Below are positions 19,237 through 28,595 of a DNA stretch of 64,000 bases, one piece after another. The notes beneath the pieces were generated by a model. That model worked only from the letters and a program-made list of their open reading frames with translations. It was not told where the DNA came from and ran no database searches. Source of the stretch: Microvirga pudoricolor. GTDB taxonomy: Bacteria > Pseudomonadota > Alphaproteobacteria > Rhizobiales > Beijerinckiaceae. The position numbers and the translations under genes are program-made. Positions within the stretch are counted from its first letter, which is position 1. Each line of letters begins with the position of its first letter. The stretch is from assembly GCF_016892705.1 (NCBI RefSeq), contig NZ_JAFEMB010000008.1, forward strand, positions 1-64,000, in the 5' to 3' direction.

Positions 19237-19587
19237 CTAGGCCGGTCGAACCGCCAGCGCGGCCGGAAGGCCGCGCGCCGCATAGGCCCCTCGCAGGCCT
19301 TGAAGCGATGCGGCCACGGCAAGAAGCGATCCTACGGTCCAGCCGTCGAGCGGGGCCGCACAGATTCCCAACGCCAGTGCGCTGCAGGCCAGTCCCGCCC
19401 AGGCCTGTCCGGCGCCATTCCGGTTCCAGATCAGGAGCGACAGGATGGCGGGGATCGACACTGCGGCCCCGTAAGCCGTCACGACGATCCCGGTCTGATA
19501 AGGGTCCTGGAAGCTGCCGAACCAGTGGGCGTCGGACAGGACCATCAGGAGGGCGCTGGTCAGGGACGCGAGCGCGAGATAGGCCAT
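19237..19587 (-). CDS. Small multi-pass membrane protein, hypothetical
   Basis: This 116-residue protein (MAYLALASLTSALLMVLSDA...) has about four predicted transmembrane helices separated by short loops such as HWFGSFQDPYQ and WNRNGAGQAW. The frame stays open upstream to an ATG at 19767 (176 residues). That extension is polar and runs into AT-rich, promoter-like sequence, so I used the internal start. Neither start has a clear ribosome binding site. I do not recognise a family. Confidence 0.5.
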   Translation of the reverse strand: MAYLALASLTSALLMVLSDAHWFGSFQDPYQTGIVVTAYGAAVSIPAILSLLIWNRNGAGQAWAGLACSALALGICAAPLDGWTVGSLLAVAASLQGLRGAYAARGLPAALAVRPA

Positions 19588-19790
19588 CGCCGAAGCGCCG
19601 GCGAGGGTCGCGCTCTCGATGCCATGGCGGCATTCGAGTCTCGCTGCCACATGCCAAACGTGGTCGAGTCTCCCTCGAAGGGTGGCGGAATATGTCACGG
19701 CTGGCCTCAGTGAGAAATCATAAATATTACAACATAACAAATGATCTCCGGTCAATATCTCCGGCATGGGCGGCCGATCTCATAGCGATC

Positions 19791-20162
19791 CTAATGGGTG
19801 CGGTATCCGGAAGGCTGCATCGGATCGGTCCGTGTGACTAGGCTGGCCGCGACGGAAAACAGCCCGAAGCCCAGATGTGGCCAGAACACCCGATCCGCGA
19901 AGCCAAAAAGCCAGAGCGAAATGGCCAGCATCAACCCGCCGATGCCGTCGATCAGAAGGTGGAGCGGAACCGGCAGCACGCGCAGGAGGCCTAGTTCGTA
20001 ATCCGTGACCGCGCTATAGAGGATAGCACCGGCCCCGAAGGTGACTGCGATCCAATTGGCTGCCGTGACATCCGCGTAGCCGAAAATCCAGGGCGTCGAC
20101 AGGAGCGCCAAGCCCCACAGATAGTCGATCGTGCCGTGGAGACGTGTCGGAAGAAAGCGCAT
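19791..20162 (-). CDS. SPW-repeat membrane protein
   Basis: This 123-residue protein starts [21 protein letters not shown]. Two copies of the SPW-type motif are visible: [16 protein letters not shown] near residue 22 and [20 protein letters not shown] near 80. Each is followed by hydrophobic helices, giving four TM segments. SPW-repeat proteins are common in Hyphomicrobiales and lack a known function. It is divergent from queA with 160 bp between the starts. Confidence 0.75.
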   Translation of the reverse strand: MRFLPTRLHGTIDYLWGLALLSTPWIFGYADVTAANWIAVTFGAGAILYSAVTDYELGLLRVLPVPLHLLIDGIGGLMLAISLWLFGFADRVFWPHLGFGLFSVAASLVTRTDPMQPSGYRTH

Positions 20163-20322
20163 GGCAGCCTCGGATCTGAGCCGCAGCCCAACGGCACCGT
20201 CTCGGCCTTGTTCCGGCCGGGATCGCCTGCCCAGCCGGAATGGCAGCCCTGAACGCCAGCCGGAACCATTGACGCCCCGCCCTGTTCGCGCCGATAACCC
20301 CGCGCTTCGACCAAGGACCCTC

Positions 20323-21408
20323 ATGCGCGTCGACCTCTTCGATTTCGAATTGCCGGAAGACCGGATCGCCCTTCGCCCCGCCGAGCCAAGGGACGCCGCC
20401 CGCATGCTCGTGGTGCGGCCGGACGCTGCATCGGACGATAGGCAGGTGCGCGACCTGCCGGACCTGCTGCGGCCGGGCGACGTGCTCGTTCTCAACGACA
20501 CCAAGGTGATCCCGTCGCGGCTCTACGGCCTCCGGATGCGCGACGAGACGGCAGCCCGCGTCGAGATCATGCTTCACAAGCGCGAGGGTGCGGATCGGTG
20601 GCGCGCCTTCGCCCGCCCGGCCAAGAAGCTGAACGTGGGTGACAGGATCCGCTTCGGCGAGGATTCCGAGGGCATGGTCTGCGAGTTGTCCCGGCTCGAT
20701 GCCGAGGTCGAAGCGAAAGGTGAGGGCGGTGACGTCACCCTCCGCTTCGCTTTCTCGGGTTCCGCCCTTGATGAGGCCATCGCGCGGCTCGGCGAACTTC
20801 CGCTCCCGCCCTACATCGCCGGAAAGCGTCCCACCGACACCCAGGACGCGGCCGATTACCAGACGATCTATGCCCGGGACGAGGGCGCCGTCGCGGCTCC
20901 GACCGCAGGCCTTCATTTCACCGACGAGCTGCTCCGCCGTCTCGAAGAACGGGGTATCGAGCGCCGGTTCGTTACACTCCATGTGGGCGCGGGGACGTTC
21001 CTGCCGGTCAAAGCCGACGACACAGCCGATCACCGCATGCATGCCGAGTGGGGCACAGTGAGTGACGAGACCGCAGGGGCGATCAACGCCGCGAAAGCGG
21101 AGGGACGGCGGATCGTGGCGGTCGGGACCACCTCGCTCCGTATCCTCGAGAGTGCAGCCCGCGAAAACGGCACCATGGCGCCATTCGCGGGCGACACGTC
21201 GATTTTCATTACGCCAGGCTACCGCTTCAAGGCTGTGGACGTGCTTCTAACGAACTTTCACCTCCCACGTTCGACGCTCTTCATGCTGGTTTCGGCCTTT
21301 GCGGGGTTGGAGCGCATGCGGGCGGCCTACGCGCAGGCCATCGGCCAAGGATATCGGTTCTATTCCTACGGCGATGCCAGTTTGCTGTTTCGGGCGGACC
21401 AGGGTTAA
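20323..21408 (+). CDS. queA: S-adenosylmethionine:tRNA ribosyltransferase-isomerase
   Basis: QueA adds the cyclopentenediol-type ring (epoxyqueuosine step) to preQ1-modified tRNA, using the ribosyl group of S-adenosylmethionine. The 361-residue protein starts [30 protein letters not shown] and has the family motifs [46 protein letters not shown] and [26 protein letters not shown] precedes the ATG. It is 9 bp from tgt, with which it forms a queuosine operon. Confidence 0.97.
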   Translation: MRVDLFDFELPEDRIALRPAEPRDAARMLVVRPDAASDDRQVRDLPDLLRPGDVLVLNDTKVIPSRLYGLRMRDETAARVEIMLHKREGADRWRAFARPAKKLNVGDRIRFGEDSEGMVCELSRLDAEVEAKGEGGDVTLRFAFSGSALDEAIARLGELPLPPYIAGKRPTDTQDAADYQTIYARDEGAVAAPTAGLHFTDELLRRLEERGIERRFVTLHVGAGTFLPVKADDTADHRMHAEWGTVSDETAGAINAAKAEGRRIVAVGTTSLRILESAARENGTMAPFAGDTSIFITPGYRFKAVDVLLTNFHLPRSTLFMLVSAFAGLERMRAAYAQAIGQGYRFYSYGDASLLFRADQG

Positions 21409-21417
21409 AGGGGCACC

Positions 21418-22602
21418 ATGACCACGGATCAGTTCACTTTTACGGTCAATAAAACCGACGGCACGGCGCGCACGGGTGAAATCCGCATGCCGCGCGGCGT
21501 CATCCGCACTCCTGCCTTCATGCCGGTGGGTACCGCCGCGACCGTGAAGGCCATGTACCCGGATCAGGTCAAGGCGCTGGGCGCCGACGTGGTCCTGGGC
21601 AATACCTATCATCTCATGCTGCGTCCGGGCGCCGAAAGGGTCGCGCGGCTCGGCGGGCTGCACCAGTTCATGAACTGGCCTTATCCGATCCTCACGGATT
21701 CAGGGGGCTTCCAAGTGATGTCCCTGGCATCGTTGCGCAAGATCGACGAGACCGGGGTGACTTTCCAGTCGCATATCGACGGTTCGACACATGTCCTGAC
21801 CCCAGAGCGCTCCATCGAAATCCAAGGGCTGCTCGGCTCGGACATCCAGATGCAGCTCGACGAATGCGTGAAGCTGCCCTGCACGGACGAGGTGGCCGAG
21901 AAGGCCATGCGCTTGTCCCTGCGATGGGCGGAGCGCTGCCGCGTGGCCTTCGGCGAGCAGCCCGGCAAGGCCATGTTCGGCATCGTGCAGGGGGGAGCCG
22001 TCGAGCGGCTGCGCGTGGAGAGCGCCCGTGAACTGACGGCACTCAACCTCAAGGGCTATGCCATCGGTGGGCTCGCCGTCGGCGAGCCGCAGGACGTGAT
22101 GCTGCGCATGATCGAGACCGTGGAGCCTCACCTGCCCAAGGAGAAGCCCCGTTATCTCATGGGAGTCGGCACTCCCGACGACATCGTGGAGGCGGTGCGC
22201 CGCGGCGTCGATATGTTCGATTGCGTGATGCCCACCCGCGCCGGGCGCCATGGACAGGTTTTCACCAAGTATGGCCGCATGAACTTGCGCAATGCAAAGC
22301 ATGCGGAGGATCTGCGCCCCCTGGACGTCGAATCGAAATGCGTCGCATCCAACACCTATTCGCGCGCCTATCTCCATCATCTCGTCCGCTCCAACGAGAT
22401 CCTCGGCATGATGCTTCTGACCTGGAACAACCTGGCCTATTATCAGGACCTCATGGCGGGCTTGCGCAAATCCATCGCCGACGGGCGCTTCGCGGATTAC
22501 GTGGGCGAGGTGAAGGAAAACTGGGCCAGGGGCGAGCGGGACGGCCTTGCCGAGCCAGTGCCCGAACCCGTGGATAACATAGCTACGGGCGGGGAGGACT
22601 GA
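21418..22602 (+). CDS. tgt: tRNA-guanine transglycosylase
   Basis: TGT exchanges guanine-34 for preQ1 in tRNAs with GUN anticodons. The 394-residue protein has the substrate-pocket segments [11 protein letters not shown] (Asp near 94), [16 protein letters not shown] and the nucleophile region [17 protein letters not shown] near 267. The C-terminal zinc motif is odd. The usual C-x-C-x-x-C before YSRAYLHH reads S306-K-C308-V-A-S311, so two of three cysteines are serine while the His pair is kept. It follows queA by 9 bp and overlaps the convergent gene by 20 bp. Confidence 0.95.
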   Translation: MTTDQFTFTVNKTDGTARTGEIRMPRGVIRTPAFMPVGTAATVKAMYPDQVKALGADVVLGNTYHLMLRPGAERVARLGGLHQFMNWPYPILTDSGGFQVMSLASLRKIDETGVTFQSHIDGSTHVLTPERSIEIQGLLGSDIQMQLDECVKLPCTDEVAEKAMRLSLRWAERCRVAFGEQPGKAMFGIVQGGAVERLRVESARELTALNLKGYAIGGLAVGEPQDVMLRMIETVEPHLPKEKPRYLMGVGTPDDIVEAVRRGVDMFDCVMPTRAGRHGQVFTKYGRMNLRNAKHAEDLRPLDVESKCVASNTYSRAYLHHLVRSNEILGMMLLTWNNLAYYQDLMAGLRKSIADGRFADYVGEVKENWARGERDGLAEPVPEPVDNIATGGED

Positions 22603-23647
22603 GCACGCGATAAAAGCCGTCGGGCGCATCTCGTCCGGTGGCCCGCGCCGTCTCGAGGCCATCCACCACCCGGTTCGCAATTCCGATGCGGTAGTGTAGC
22701 GGATCCCAGTAGTTCGAATCCTCCTCCGTGACGGGCGATCGGACGCGGAAATCGACCAGGGCCGCCCCGTGGTGCTTGGCGATGGAGGCGATGCGATCCT
22801 TGCAGACCCGATCGACCGCCGCCTCGCGCGTTCCGGCCTGCGGCTGCGCCCGCACATTGTTGGGCATAAAGGCCAGCGTCACGGATGCGGAGGCGGGCAC
22901 CCGCGCCAGGGTGTCTCCCAGCCACGCCAAAGCGGGAAGATGGAGCGCCGCCGCACCCTTTCGGTCGAGACGAACGGGCCTGGCGGGCGCCGGCGGCGGT
23001 TGCCATTGATTCAGGTGGAATCGGGCTCGCTCCAAGTCGTAGCTCGCGTCGTCCGGAACGAAGATTTCATACCCGTTGGGCGGGATGCGCGCCACCATGA
23101 GACCCAGGCGGTTCAGGGCCACGCGTCCAGCGACCTCCAAGGCCGTCAGGTTGACCAGTTCCGGGTAGTCGTTGAGCGGGTCGTCATCGTAGAGCCAAGG
23201 CGGGAAGGCTCGGAAGGTCAGCTTCTTGGCGTCCGCATCCTCCTCGCACCAAGTCGTGTCGAGGCCGAAAACCAGGGATTTCGGGGTCGTATTCTTCTGC
23301 AGGAAAAGGTTGGCGAGCTGCATCTGCTCCCAGGGGGTGGCGGCGTTCATGCCCAGATTCATGAACCGGCCGCCAAGAGCCCGGCCGAGCCGGTCCGGAT
23401 CGAGCAGGCGCACCGTGGACGTGCCGAACACGGCTGAGTCGTAGCGCCCGCTCCGGATCAGCTGCGGGTACATGAAGCGCTGGTTGACGTCCATGATCGG
23501 TGTCAGCGGGCGCCCTGGCGCGGCGCGCAGTCCAAACGGGTCCATGATCACGATGAAGCCGAACAGGAGCGCGAACAGTCCCAGGGCTGTCGCGGCAAAC
23601 CCAACGGCAAATTGCCGCCAGACCCTATCGTCGGCGAGTTCGGTCAT
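22583..23647 (-). CDS. Membrane-anchored SGNH-hydrolase-like protein, hypothetical
   Basis: This 354-residue protein has an N-terminal TM anchor ([22 protein letters not shown], about 14-35) and a large extracytoplasmic part. [16 protein letters not shown] near 72 and the late [19 protein letters not shown] near 315-332 resemble block I (GxSxxR) and block V (DxxH) of SGNH/AlgX-like acyltransferase folds, but the first Ser lies in GTST. The family is unnamed as far as I know. A role in modifying a surface glycan would fit the fold and is inference. It overlaps the 3' end of tgt. Confidence 0.68.
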   Translation of the reverse strand: MTELADDRVWRQFAVGFAATALGLFALLFGFIVIMDPFGLRAAPGRPLTPIMDVNQRFMYPQLIRSGRYDSAVFGTSTVRLLDPDRLGRALGGRFMNLGMNAATPWEQMQLANLFLQKNTTPKSLVFGLDTTWCEEDADAKKLTFRAFPPWLYDDDPLNDYPELVNLTALEVAGRVALNRLGLMVARIPPNGYEIFVPDDASYDLERARFHLNQWQPPPAPARPVRLDRKGAAALHLPALAWLGDTLARVPASASVTLAFMPNNVRAQPQAGTREAAVDRVCKDRIASIAKHHGAALVDFRVRSPVTEEDSNYWDPLHYRIGIANRVVDGLETARATGRDAPDGFYRVLSPPRP

Positions 23648-23719
23648 CGGCGGGTGATCGCGGGACGGAGGCGGGATGTCAACCTTGGTCTCACGCTCCG
23701 GTGCGGCGCGCGATGGTCG

Positions 23720-26128
23720 TCACCCCATCGCCTTCAGATAACGGATCGGCCGGCCCGGCGAGATCATCTCAGCGGCCGCCACGATGCCCTGAGCATCGAT
23801 TCCGTAATGGCGATAAAGGTCCTGGAGGGTCCCGGTCTGGCCGAAATGCTCCACACCGAGCGACCGGGTGCGGTGACCCATGACGGAGCCGACCCAAGCC
23901 AGGGTTGCAGGATGCCCGTCGATGACGGTCACCAGCCCGCAATGGGCCGGCACCTCGGCCAGCAGCCGCTCGATGTGGGAACGGGCATGGACGAGGCCAC
24001 GCTCCCGGGCCCGCTGCGCCGCGGTCCAGCCTGCGTTGAGCCGGTCGGCGGAGGTGATGGCGAGCAGGCCCACATCGCGGCGGTCCTCCGCCATCAGGCC
24101 GACGGCCTCGATGGCCTCCGGCGCCACCGTGCCCGTATAGGCCACGACCACCTGGGCGTTGGGGCCGGGCTTGCGCATCCAGTAGGCCCCATCGACGATA
24201 TCATCCGCCAGATCCTCGCTCATCTCGCGCTGGGGCTGGTCGATGGTGCGGGTGGATAGGCGCAGGTAGACCGAGCCGCCCGTCTCGTCGCGCAGCCATG
24301 ACCTCTCGGAGACATCGCGCTCCGTGGGCTCGTCGTCCCCGCCGCGCTGGAGATAGTCGAAGGCCCAGCGCAGGATCACGGAAAGCTCGTCCACGAAGGC
24401 GGGCTCGAAGGCGGCCAGACCGTCCTGGGCCATGCCGATGAGGGGTGTGGCGATGGATTGATGCGCGCCGCCCTCAGGCGCCAGGGTGACGCCGGAGGGG
24501 GTGGCGGCCAGGATGAAGCGGGCGTCCTGGTAGCAGGCATAGTTCAAGGCATCGAGACCGCGGGAGATGAAGGGGTCGTAGAGCGTACCGATGGGGATGA
24601 TGCGCTCACCGAAAAGGGAGTGGGACAACCCCAGCGCCGAGAGCAGGATGAACAGGTTCATCTCGGCGATGCCCAGCTCGATGTGCTGGCCCTTGGGTCC
24701 GAAATCCCAGGTAAAGGTGGAGGGGATGCGCTCAGCCTTGAAGAGGTCCTTCATCTCCTGCCGGGCGAAGAGCCCACGCCGGTTTACCCAAGCCCCCAGA
24801 TTGGTCGAGACCGTTACGTCGGGCGAGGTGGTGACGATCCGGTCTGCCAGGGGAAGCTCGGACCGGGACAACTCGTTGAGGATGAGGCCGAAACCCTGCT
24901 GGGTGGACTGGGAGGGCTGCTTCGGGGTCGCGAGTTGCGATGGCACCGGCACGGCGGCGGCCTCGAACCGACGGCGGCCCTTCCTGTTGAACGGGATCTC
25001 CGAGAGGAACCTCTCCAACTCCGGCGCGGGCACGGACAGGCCCTCGAACCGGTCCCATTCATGGCCGGGCCTGACCCCAGAGGCGGCCTTGTAGCCTTCC
25101 ATCTGGGCCGGGGTGAGCAGGCCCGCATGGTTGTCCTTGTGGCCCGCCAGAGGCAGGCCGAAGCCCTTGACGGTGTAGCAGATGAACACGGTCGGCCGGT
25201 CGTGATCGATGGACTCGAAGGCTTCCAGAAGGCTTGGCAGGTCGTGCCCGCCCAGGTTGCTCATCAGGGCCGCGAGCTCCTCGTCGGAGCGGCTCTCGAT
25301 GAGGCGGGTCACCGATCCTTGATCGCCCAGATCGTCGAGGAGGCGCTTGCGCCAGGCCGCTCCGCCTTGGAAGGTGAGAGCGGAATAGAGCTGGTTGGGG
25401 CAGGAATCGATCCAGTCCCGCAGGCGCTCCCCGCCGGGCTCCTGGAAGGCCTCGCGCATGAGCGCCCCGTGCTTGACGATCACCACATCCCAGCCGAAGG
25501 AGCGGAACAGGGCCTCGAAGCGGGAATACAGGCCCTCGCGCACCACGGCGTCGAGGCTCTGGCGGTTGTAGTCGATGACCCACCAAGTGTTACGCAGGCC
25601 CTGCTTCCAGCCCTCCAGCAGCGCCTCGAAGATGTTGCCCTCGTCCATCTCGGCATCGCCCACCAGCGCCACCATGCGGCCCTCGGGACGATCGCCTGCC
25701 CAGCCATGGGCCCTCACGTAGTCCTGCGCCAAGCTGGCAAAGAGGGTTTGGGCAACGCCCAATCCCACCGAGCCCGTGGAAAAGTCCACATCGTCGATGT
25801 CCTTGGTGCGGGACGGGTAGGATTGGGCGCCCTTATACCCCCTGAAATTCTCCAGCTTCTCCCGGGTTTGATGACCGAGCAGGTACTGGATCGCATGGAA
25901 GATGGGGCTCGCATGGGGCTTGACCGCCACCCGGTCCTCGGGCCTCAACACGGCCAGGTACAGGGCCGTCATAATGGTGGAGAGCGAGGCCGAGGAGGCT
26001 TGATGGCCGCCCACCTTCAGACCGTCCAGGTTCGGCCGGACGTGATTGGCGTTGTGGATCGTCCAGCTTGAAAGCCAGCGGATCTTGCGCTCCAAGTCGG
26101 CGAGGTAGGGCAGGCGAGGATCGGTCAT
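23720..26128 (-). CDS. ThDP-dependent AceE/transketolase-like enzyme
   Basis: This 802-residue thiamine-diphosphate enzyme contains both the pyrophosphate and the pyrimidine domains in one chain. The ThDP/Mg motif is GDAEMDEGN (157-165) ... YNRQSLD (Asn188), closer to homodimeric pyruvate dehydrogenase E1 (AceE) than to classic transketolase. HxASP near 72 and IELGIAEMNLF near 490 (catalytic Glu region) are present. It is shorter than AceE (about 890) and no lipoyl acyltransferase or E3 gene is adjacent, so the acceptor could be an aldose rather than lipoamide. I cannot tell which from sequence. Confidence 0.8.
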   Translation of the reverse strand: MTDPRLPYLADLERKIRWLSSWTIHNANHVRPNLDGLKVGGHQASSASLSTIMTALYLAVLRPEDRVAVKPHASPIFHAIQYLLGHQTREKLENFRGYKGAQSYPSRTKDIDDVDFSTGSVGLGVAQTLFASLAQDYVRAHGWAGDRPEGRMVALVGDAEMDEGNIFEALLEGWKQGLRNTWWVIDYNRQSLDAVVREGLYSRFEALFRSFGWDVVIVKHGALMREAFQEPGGERLRDWIDSCPNQLYSALTFQGGAAWRKRLLDDLGDQGSVTRLIESRSDEELAALMSNLGGHDLPSLLEAFESIDHDRPTVFICYTVKGFGLPLAGHKDNHAGLLTPAQMEGYKAASGVRPGHEWDRFEGLSVPAPELERFLSEIPFNRKGRRRFEAAAVPVPSQLATPKQPSQSTQQGFGLILNELSRSELPLADRIVTTSPDVTVSTNLGAWVNRRGLFARQEMKDLFKAERIPSTFTWDFGPKGQHIELGIAEMNLFILLSALGLSHSLFGERIIPIGTLYDPFISRGLDALNYACYQDARFILAATPSGVTLAPEGGAHQSIATPLIGMAQDGLAAFEPAFVDELSVILRWAFDYLQRGGDDEPTERDVSERSWLRDETGGSVYLRLSTRTIDQPQREMSEDLADDIVDGAYWMRKPGPNAQVVVAYTGTVAPEAIEAVGLMAEDRRDVGLLAITSADRLNAGWTAAQRARERGLVHARSHIERLLAEVPAHCGLVTVIDGHPATLAWVGSVMGHRTRSLGVEHFGQTGTLQDLYRHYGIDAQGIVAAAEMISPGRPIRYLKAMG

Positions 26129-26354
26129 CGGAATGGCTCAGGTGGTTCGGATGGCACCCTCCGCCGCGGGCGGAGCAGCCCGGCTGCGGAGAGGTCCTAG
26201 GCGGGCCCGGCGCTGGACCCGTTTCTAACATGAGGCAGACCCTAGGAAATTCGCCGGAGCCCCGCAATCGAGACAAAGTGAGGGGATGGCCCATTCCGCC
26301 AGGCCTTTTCGATTGACCCGCATCCCAGGAGCCCCTATGTCCCAGCTGACCTCT

Positions 26355-26417
26355 GGGAGCGCGTAGCTCAGCCGGTGGAGCATCTGACTTCTAAGGAGTG
26401 GGTTTCACGCTCCACCA
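26355..26417 (+). pseudogene. Degenerate tRNA-Arg(TCT) remnant
   Basis: The D-arm (GCTC...GAGC) and a 7-nt anticodon loop CTTCTAA with anticodon TCT are intact. The 3' side of the anticodon stem (GGAGT) no longer pairs with TCTGA, and most of the variable loop and T-arm is missing. The 3' end still reads CGCTCCACCA and can pair with GGAGCG at the 5' end. It spans only about 63 nt against the usual 76-77. It reads as an internally deleted tRNA gene just upstream of tRNA-Lys. Confidence 0.5.
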
Positions 26418-26457
26418 TCGAAGTTCACAGCTTTTCACCGGGGACCGTTGGTCGTTA

Positions 26458-26532
26458 GGGCGGGTAGCTCAGTGGTAGAGCATTCGACTTTTAATCGAAT
26501 GGTCGTGGGTTCGAACCCCACCCCGCTCACCA
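26458..26532 (+). tRNA. tRNA-Lys (anticodon TTT), CCA encoded
   Basis: The cloverleaf is complete. The acceptor GGGCGGG pairs with CCCGCTC (one G-T). The D-arm is GCTC...GAGC. The anticodon stem ATTCGA/TCGAAT carries the loop CTTTTAA, with anticodon TTT at 26490-26492. The T-arm GTGGG-TTCGAAC-CCCAC is followed by discriminator A and an encoded CCA. Confidence 0.95.
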
Positions 26533-26727
26533 ATACCTTTAAGGGCTGCCGGCCGTCTCGGACTCAGACATGTGGTCTCAACGACCTTGGAACCGATCAC
26601 GTTTTCCGGACAGGAGAGCGATAAGTCTATTTTCCTGACAAAGGTGCGGCTGTTTCAGGTCAATTACCCCATCGGGTCTGATAGACAGGGTATCTGTCGG
26701 AGTCTGAGGTGGCTGATCCGACGTCCT

Positions 26728-27687
26728 TCAGCGTGGCGCATCCGCCTCAAGTCCTCGAAGCGCCAAAGCACGCTCGAAACATGCCCTGACCAAGGCCTGG
26801 AAACCTTCAACCGTCGCCCCCGCCATGTGAGGTGTCGCGAGAATTCGAGGTTCCGCCCGAATCCTATCGCTCCGCAAGGGCTCTTCGTCGAAATTATCGA
26901 AACTCGCGGCGAAAAGACGGTTGGAGCGCACAGCCGCGCGCACCGCAGCTTCGTCGACGACACCGGACCGGGATACCGAGATCACGATAGCCGACGGTTT
27001 CATCAGCGCGATCTCGTTTTCGCCGATTACGCCATACGTCCGCGCCGTCAGAGGGAGTTGAACACAGACAACGTCCGCCTTGGCCAGAAGCTCGTCCTTG
27101 TCGACGGGGCGAGCGCAGCTTCGGTCCGGAGCAACCGCGATCAGATCATGATAAATTGTCTCGACCGCAAAGCCTTTCAAGAGACGAGAGACGTCCTGCC
27201 CAATCGCGCCAAAGCCGAGAAGGCCGACCGTTTTCCCTTCGAGCCGATGGGTTGCCCCTCGTTGAGGACCGGTGAGCCATTGACCCTCAGCCCAGGCTGA
27301 AGTCACATCCGGAAGACGACGAAGCAAGGCCAGTATCGCGCAAATGATAAACTCGGAAACGCTCCGGGCGTTGACGCCAGGCAGCTCCGCCGTGGCGATG
27401 CCACGCCTCCGACAATGCGCGAGATCGATATTGTCGAGCCCTGTTCCCCATCGCTGAATGAGTCGAAGCCGGTGAGCGGCGTCGATCAACTCCGCTGGAA
27501 CGGGATGGGTCCCGACCACAAGAACATCGAGTAATGCAATTGTTGCGAGATCGTCTTGCGGGTTGCCCTCGATGAAGTGGCAGACGATCGCAGGTGGACA
27601 GGATCGCTCAATGAATGCGCGCTCATGGGACTGCCACTTCATCATAAAGCCGATATGGAGTGACTTCACATGATCATCGCTTCGCAT
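26728..27687 (-). CDS. D-isomer-specific 2-hydroxyacid dehydrogenase family protein
   Basis: This is a 319-residue NAD(P)-dependent oxidoreductase. The nucleotide-binding motif is TVGLLGFGAIGQDVSRLL near 148-165. The catalytic triad is visible: Arg in SVSRSGVVDEAA near 240, Glu in FDNFDEEPL near 265, and His in ATPHMAGAT near 288. It is the last gene of the minus-strand run starting at gntR, 70 bp after the permease, and probably reduces or oxidises a 2-keto/2-hydroxy acid from the same pathway. I chose ATG 27687 (MRSDDHVKS) because AGAAAG lies upstream. Longer starts reach into the permease gene. Confidence 0.87.
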   Translation of the reverse strand: MRSDDHVKSLHIGFMMKWQSHERAFIERSCPPAIVCHFIEGNPQDDLATIALLDVLVVGTHPVPAELIDAAHRLRLIQRWGTGLDNIDLAHCRRRGIATAELPGVNARSVSEFIICAILALLRRLPDVTSAWAEGQWLTGPQRGATHRLEGKTVGLLGFGAIGQDVSRLLKGFAVETIYHDLIAVAPDRSCARPVDKDELLAKADVVCVQLPLTARTYGVIGENEIALMKPSAIVISVSRSGVVDEAAVRAAVRSNRLFAASFDNFDEEPLRSDRIRAEPRILATPHMAGATVEGFQALVRACFERALALRGLEADAPR

Positions 27688-27757
27688 AACCGTCTTTCTT
27701 GAGACCATGGGCCAAATCGATGGAAACGCTCGTGCGATGTTCCTAGGTATAACCCGG

Positions 27758-28594
27758 TCACAGCATGGTCCAACCATCGCGCGCGAAATGGCGCCTCAAC
27801 AATTCGCCCGTCAATCCGATCGCGATAACGAGCAGAGAGATCGCGACACCCGGTATCGTCGAAATCCACCAGGCGTTATCGAGAAAATTTCGGCCGTTCG
27901 CGATGACACGGCCCCAGCTGGGCACGCTGGGCGGCGTTCCCAGGCCGACATATCCGAGCGAGGCTTCTGCGAGGATGATCAGGCTCAAATCGGCTGTTAG
28001 AAGGACTAGAAGGGGCGCGGCGAGATTAGGGAGCACGCAGCTCGTGATGATACGCCAGGTGGGAAGACCCGACACCAGCGCGGACTCAACGTAGCTTTGA
28101 GAGGTGACCTTGAGAGTGATCGCCCGAGCGAGACGGGCTATCGCGGCCCATCGCGTGACGGCAAGGACGACGATGACCGTCAAGATGCTCGCGGGGATGA
28201 AGGCAGCCAGGAACACCGCGATCAAGATCGAGGGAAACGAGAGCTGTACGTCGATCACGCGCATGATTGCCTCGCCGGTCGACCCGCCTGTCCAACCGGC
28301 AGCAATTCCGACCGCAGCGCCAACCAGGGCAGCAAACAGCCCCGATGCAATCGCGATGCCGAGCGACACGCGAGCGCCGACAAGGATCTGAGCCAAAACG
28401 TCACGGCCGAGCTGGTCTGTGCCGAAGATGGCATAGGAGCCATCGGGCAGCCGGGAGAGCGGAGGAAGCAGGCGCTGGCGCGTATTGACCGAAACCGGGT
28501 CAAAGTCGATCAGCATGGGCCCGAGAACCGCTAGGATCACGAAGGCGAGCAAGACGCCTGGACCGATGAGGGTCTTCCACGACGATCGACGCAT
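27758..28594 (-). CDS. Dpp/Opp-type ABC transporter permease (DppC-like)
   Basis: This 278-residue inner-membrane permease starts MRRSSWKTLIGPGVLLAFVILAVLGPMLIDFDP, the N-terminal single-helix leader typical of DppC/OppC subunits. FGTDQLGRDVLAQILVGARVSLGIA, six TM segments and the cytoplasmic coupling motif ESALVSGLPTWRIITSCVLPNLAAPLL follow. The start codon is 1 bp from the stop of the partner permease gene, so the two are translationally linked. It forms the channel with the DppB-like protein. Confidence 0.93.
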   Translation of the reverse strand: MRRSSWKTLIGPGVLLAFVILAVLGPMLIDFDPVSVNTRQRLLPPLSRLPDGSYAIFGTDQLGRDVLAQILVGARVSLGIAIASGLFAALVGAAVGIAAGWTGGSTGEAIMRVIDVQLSFPSILIAVFLAAFIPASILTVIVVLAVTRWAAIARLARAITLKVTSQSYVESALVSGLPTWRIITSCVLPNLAAPLLVLLTADLSLIILAEASLGYVGLGTPPSVPSWGRVIANGRNFLDNAWWISTIPGVAISLLVIAIGLTGELLRRHFARDGWTML

Positions 28595-28595
28595 G

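Noticed and set aside
24458..26071. 537-codon plus-strand ORF opposite the AceE-like gene
   Set aside because: Shadow of the ThDP enzyme with no recognisable domain.
26458..26532. tRNA-Lys as an integration (att) site for an island ending near 37.8 or 51.1 kb
   Set aside because: I saw no integrase gene and no repeated copy of the tRNA 3' end within the window, so integration at this tRNA is only a possibility.
26572..27300. 242-codon plus-strand ORF after tRNA-Lys
   Set aside because: It overlaps the well-supported 2-hydroxyacid dehydrogenase on the opposite strand and shows no domain.
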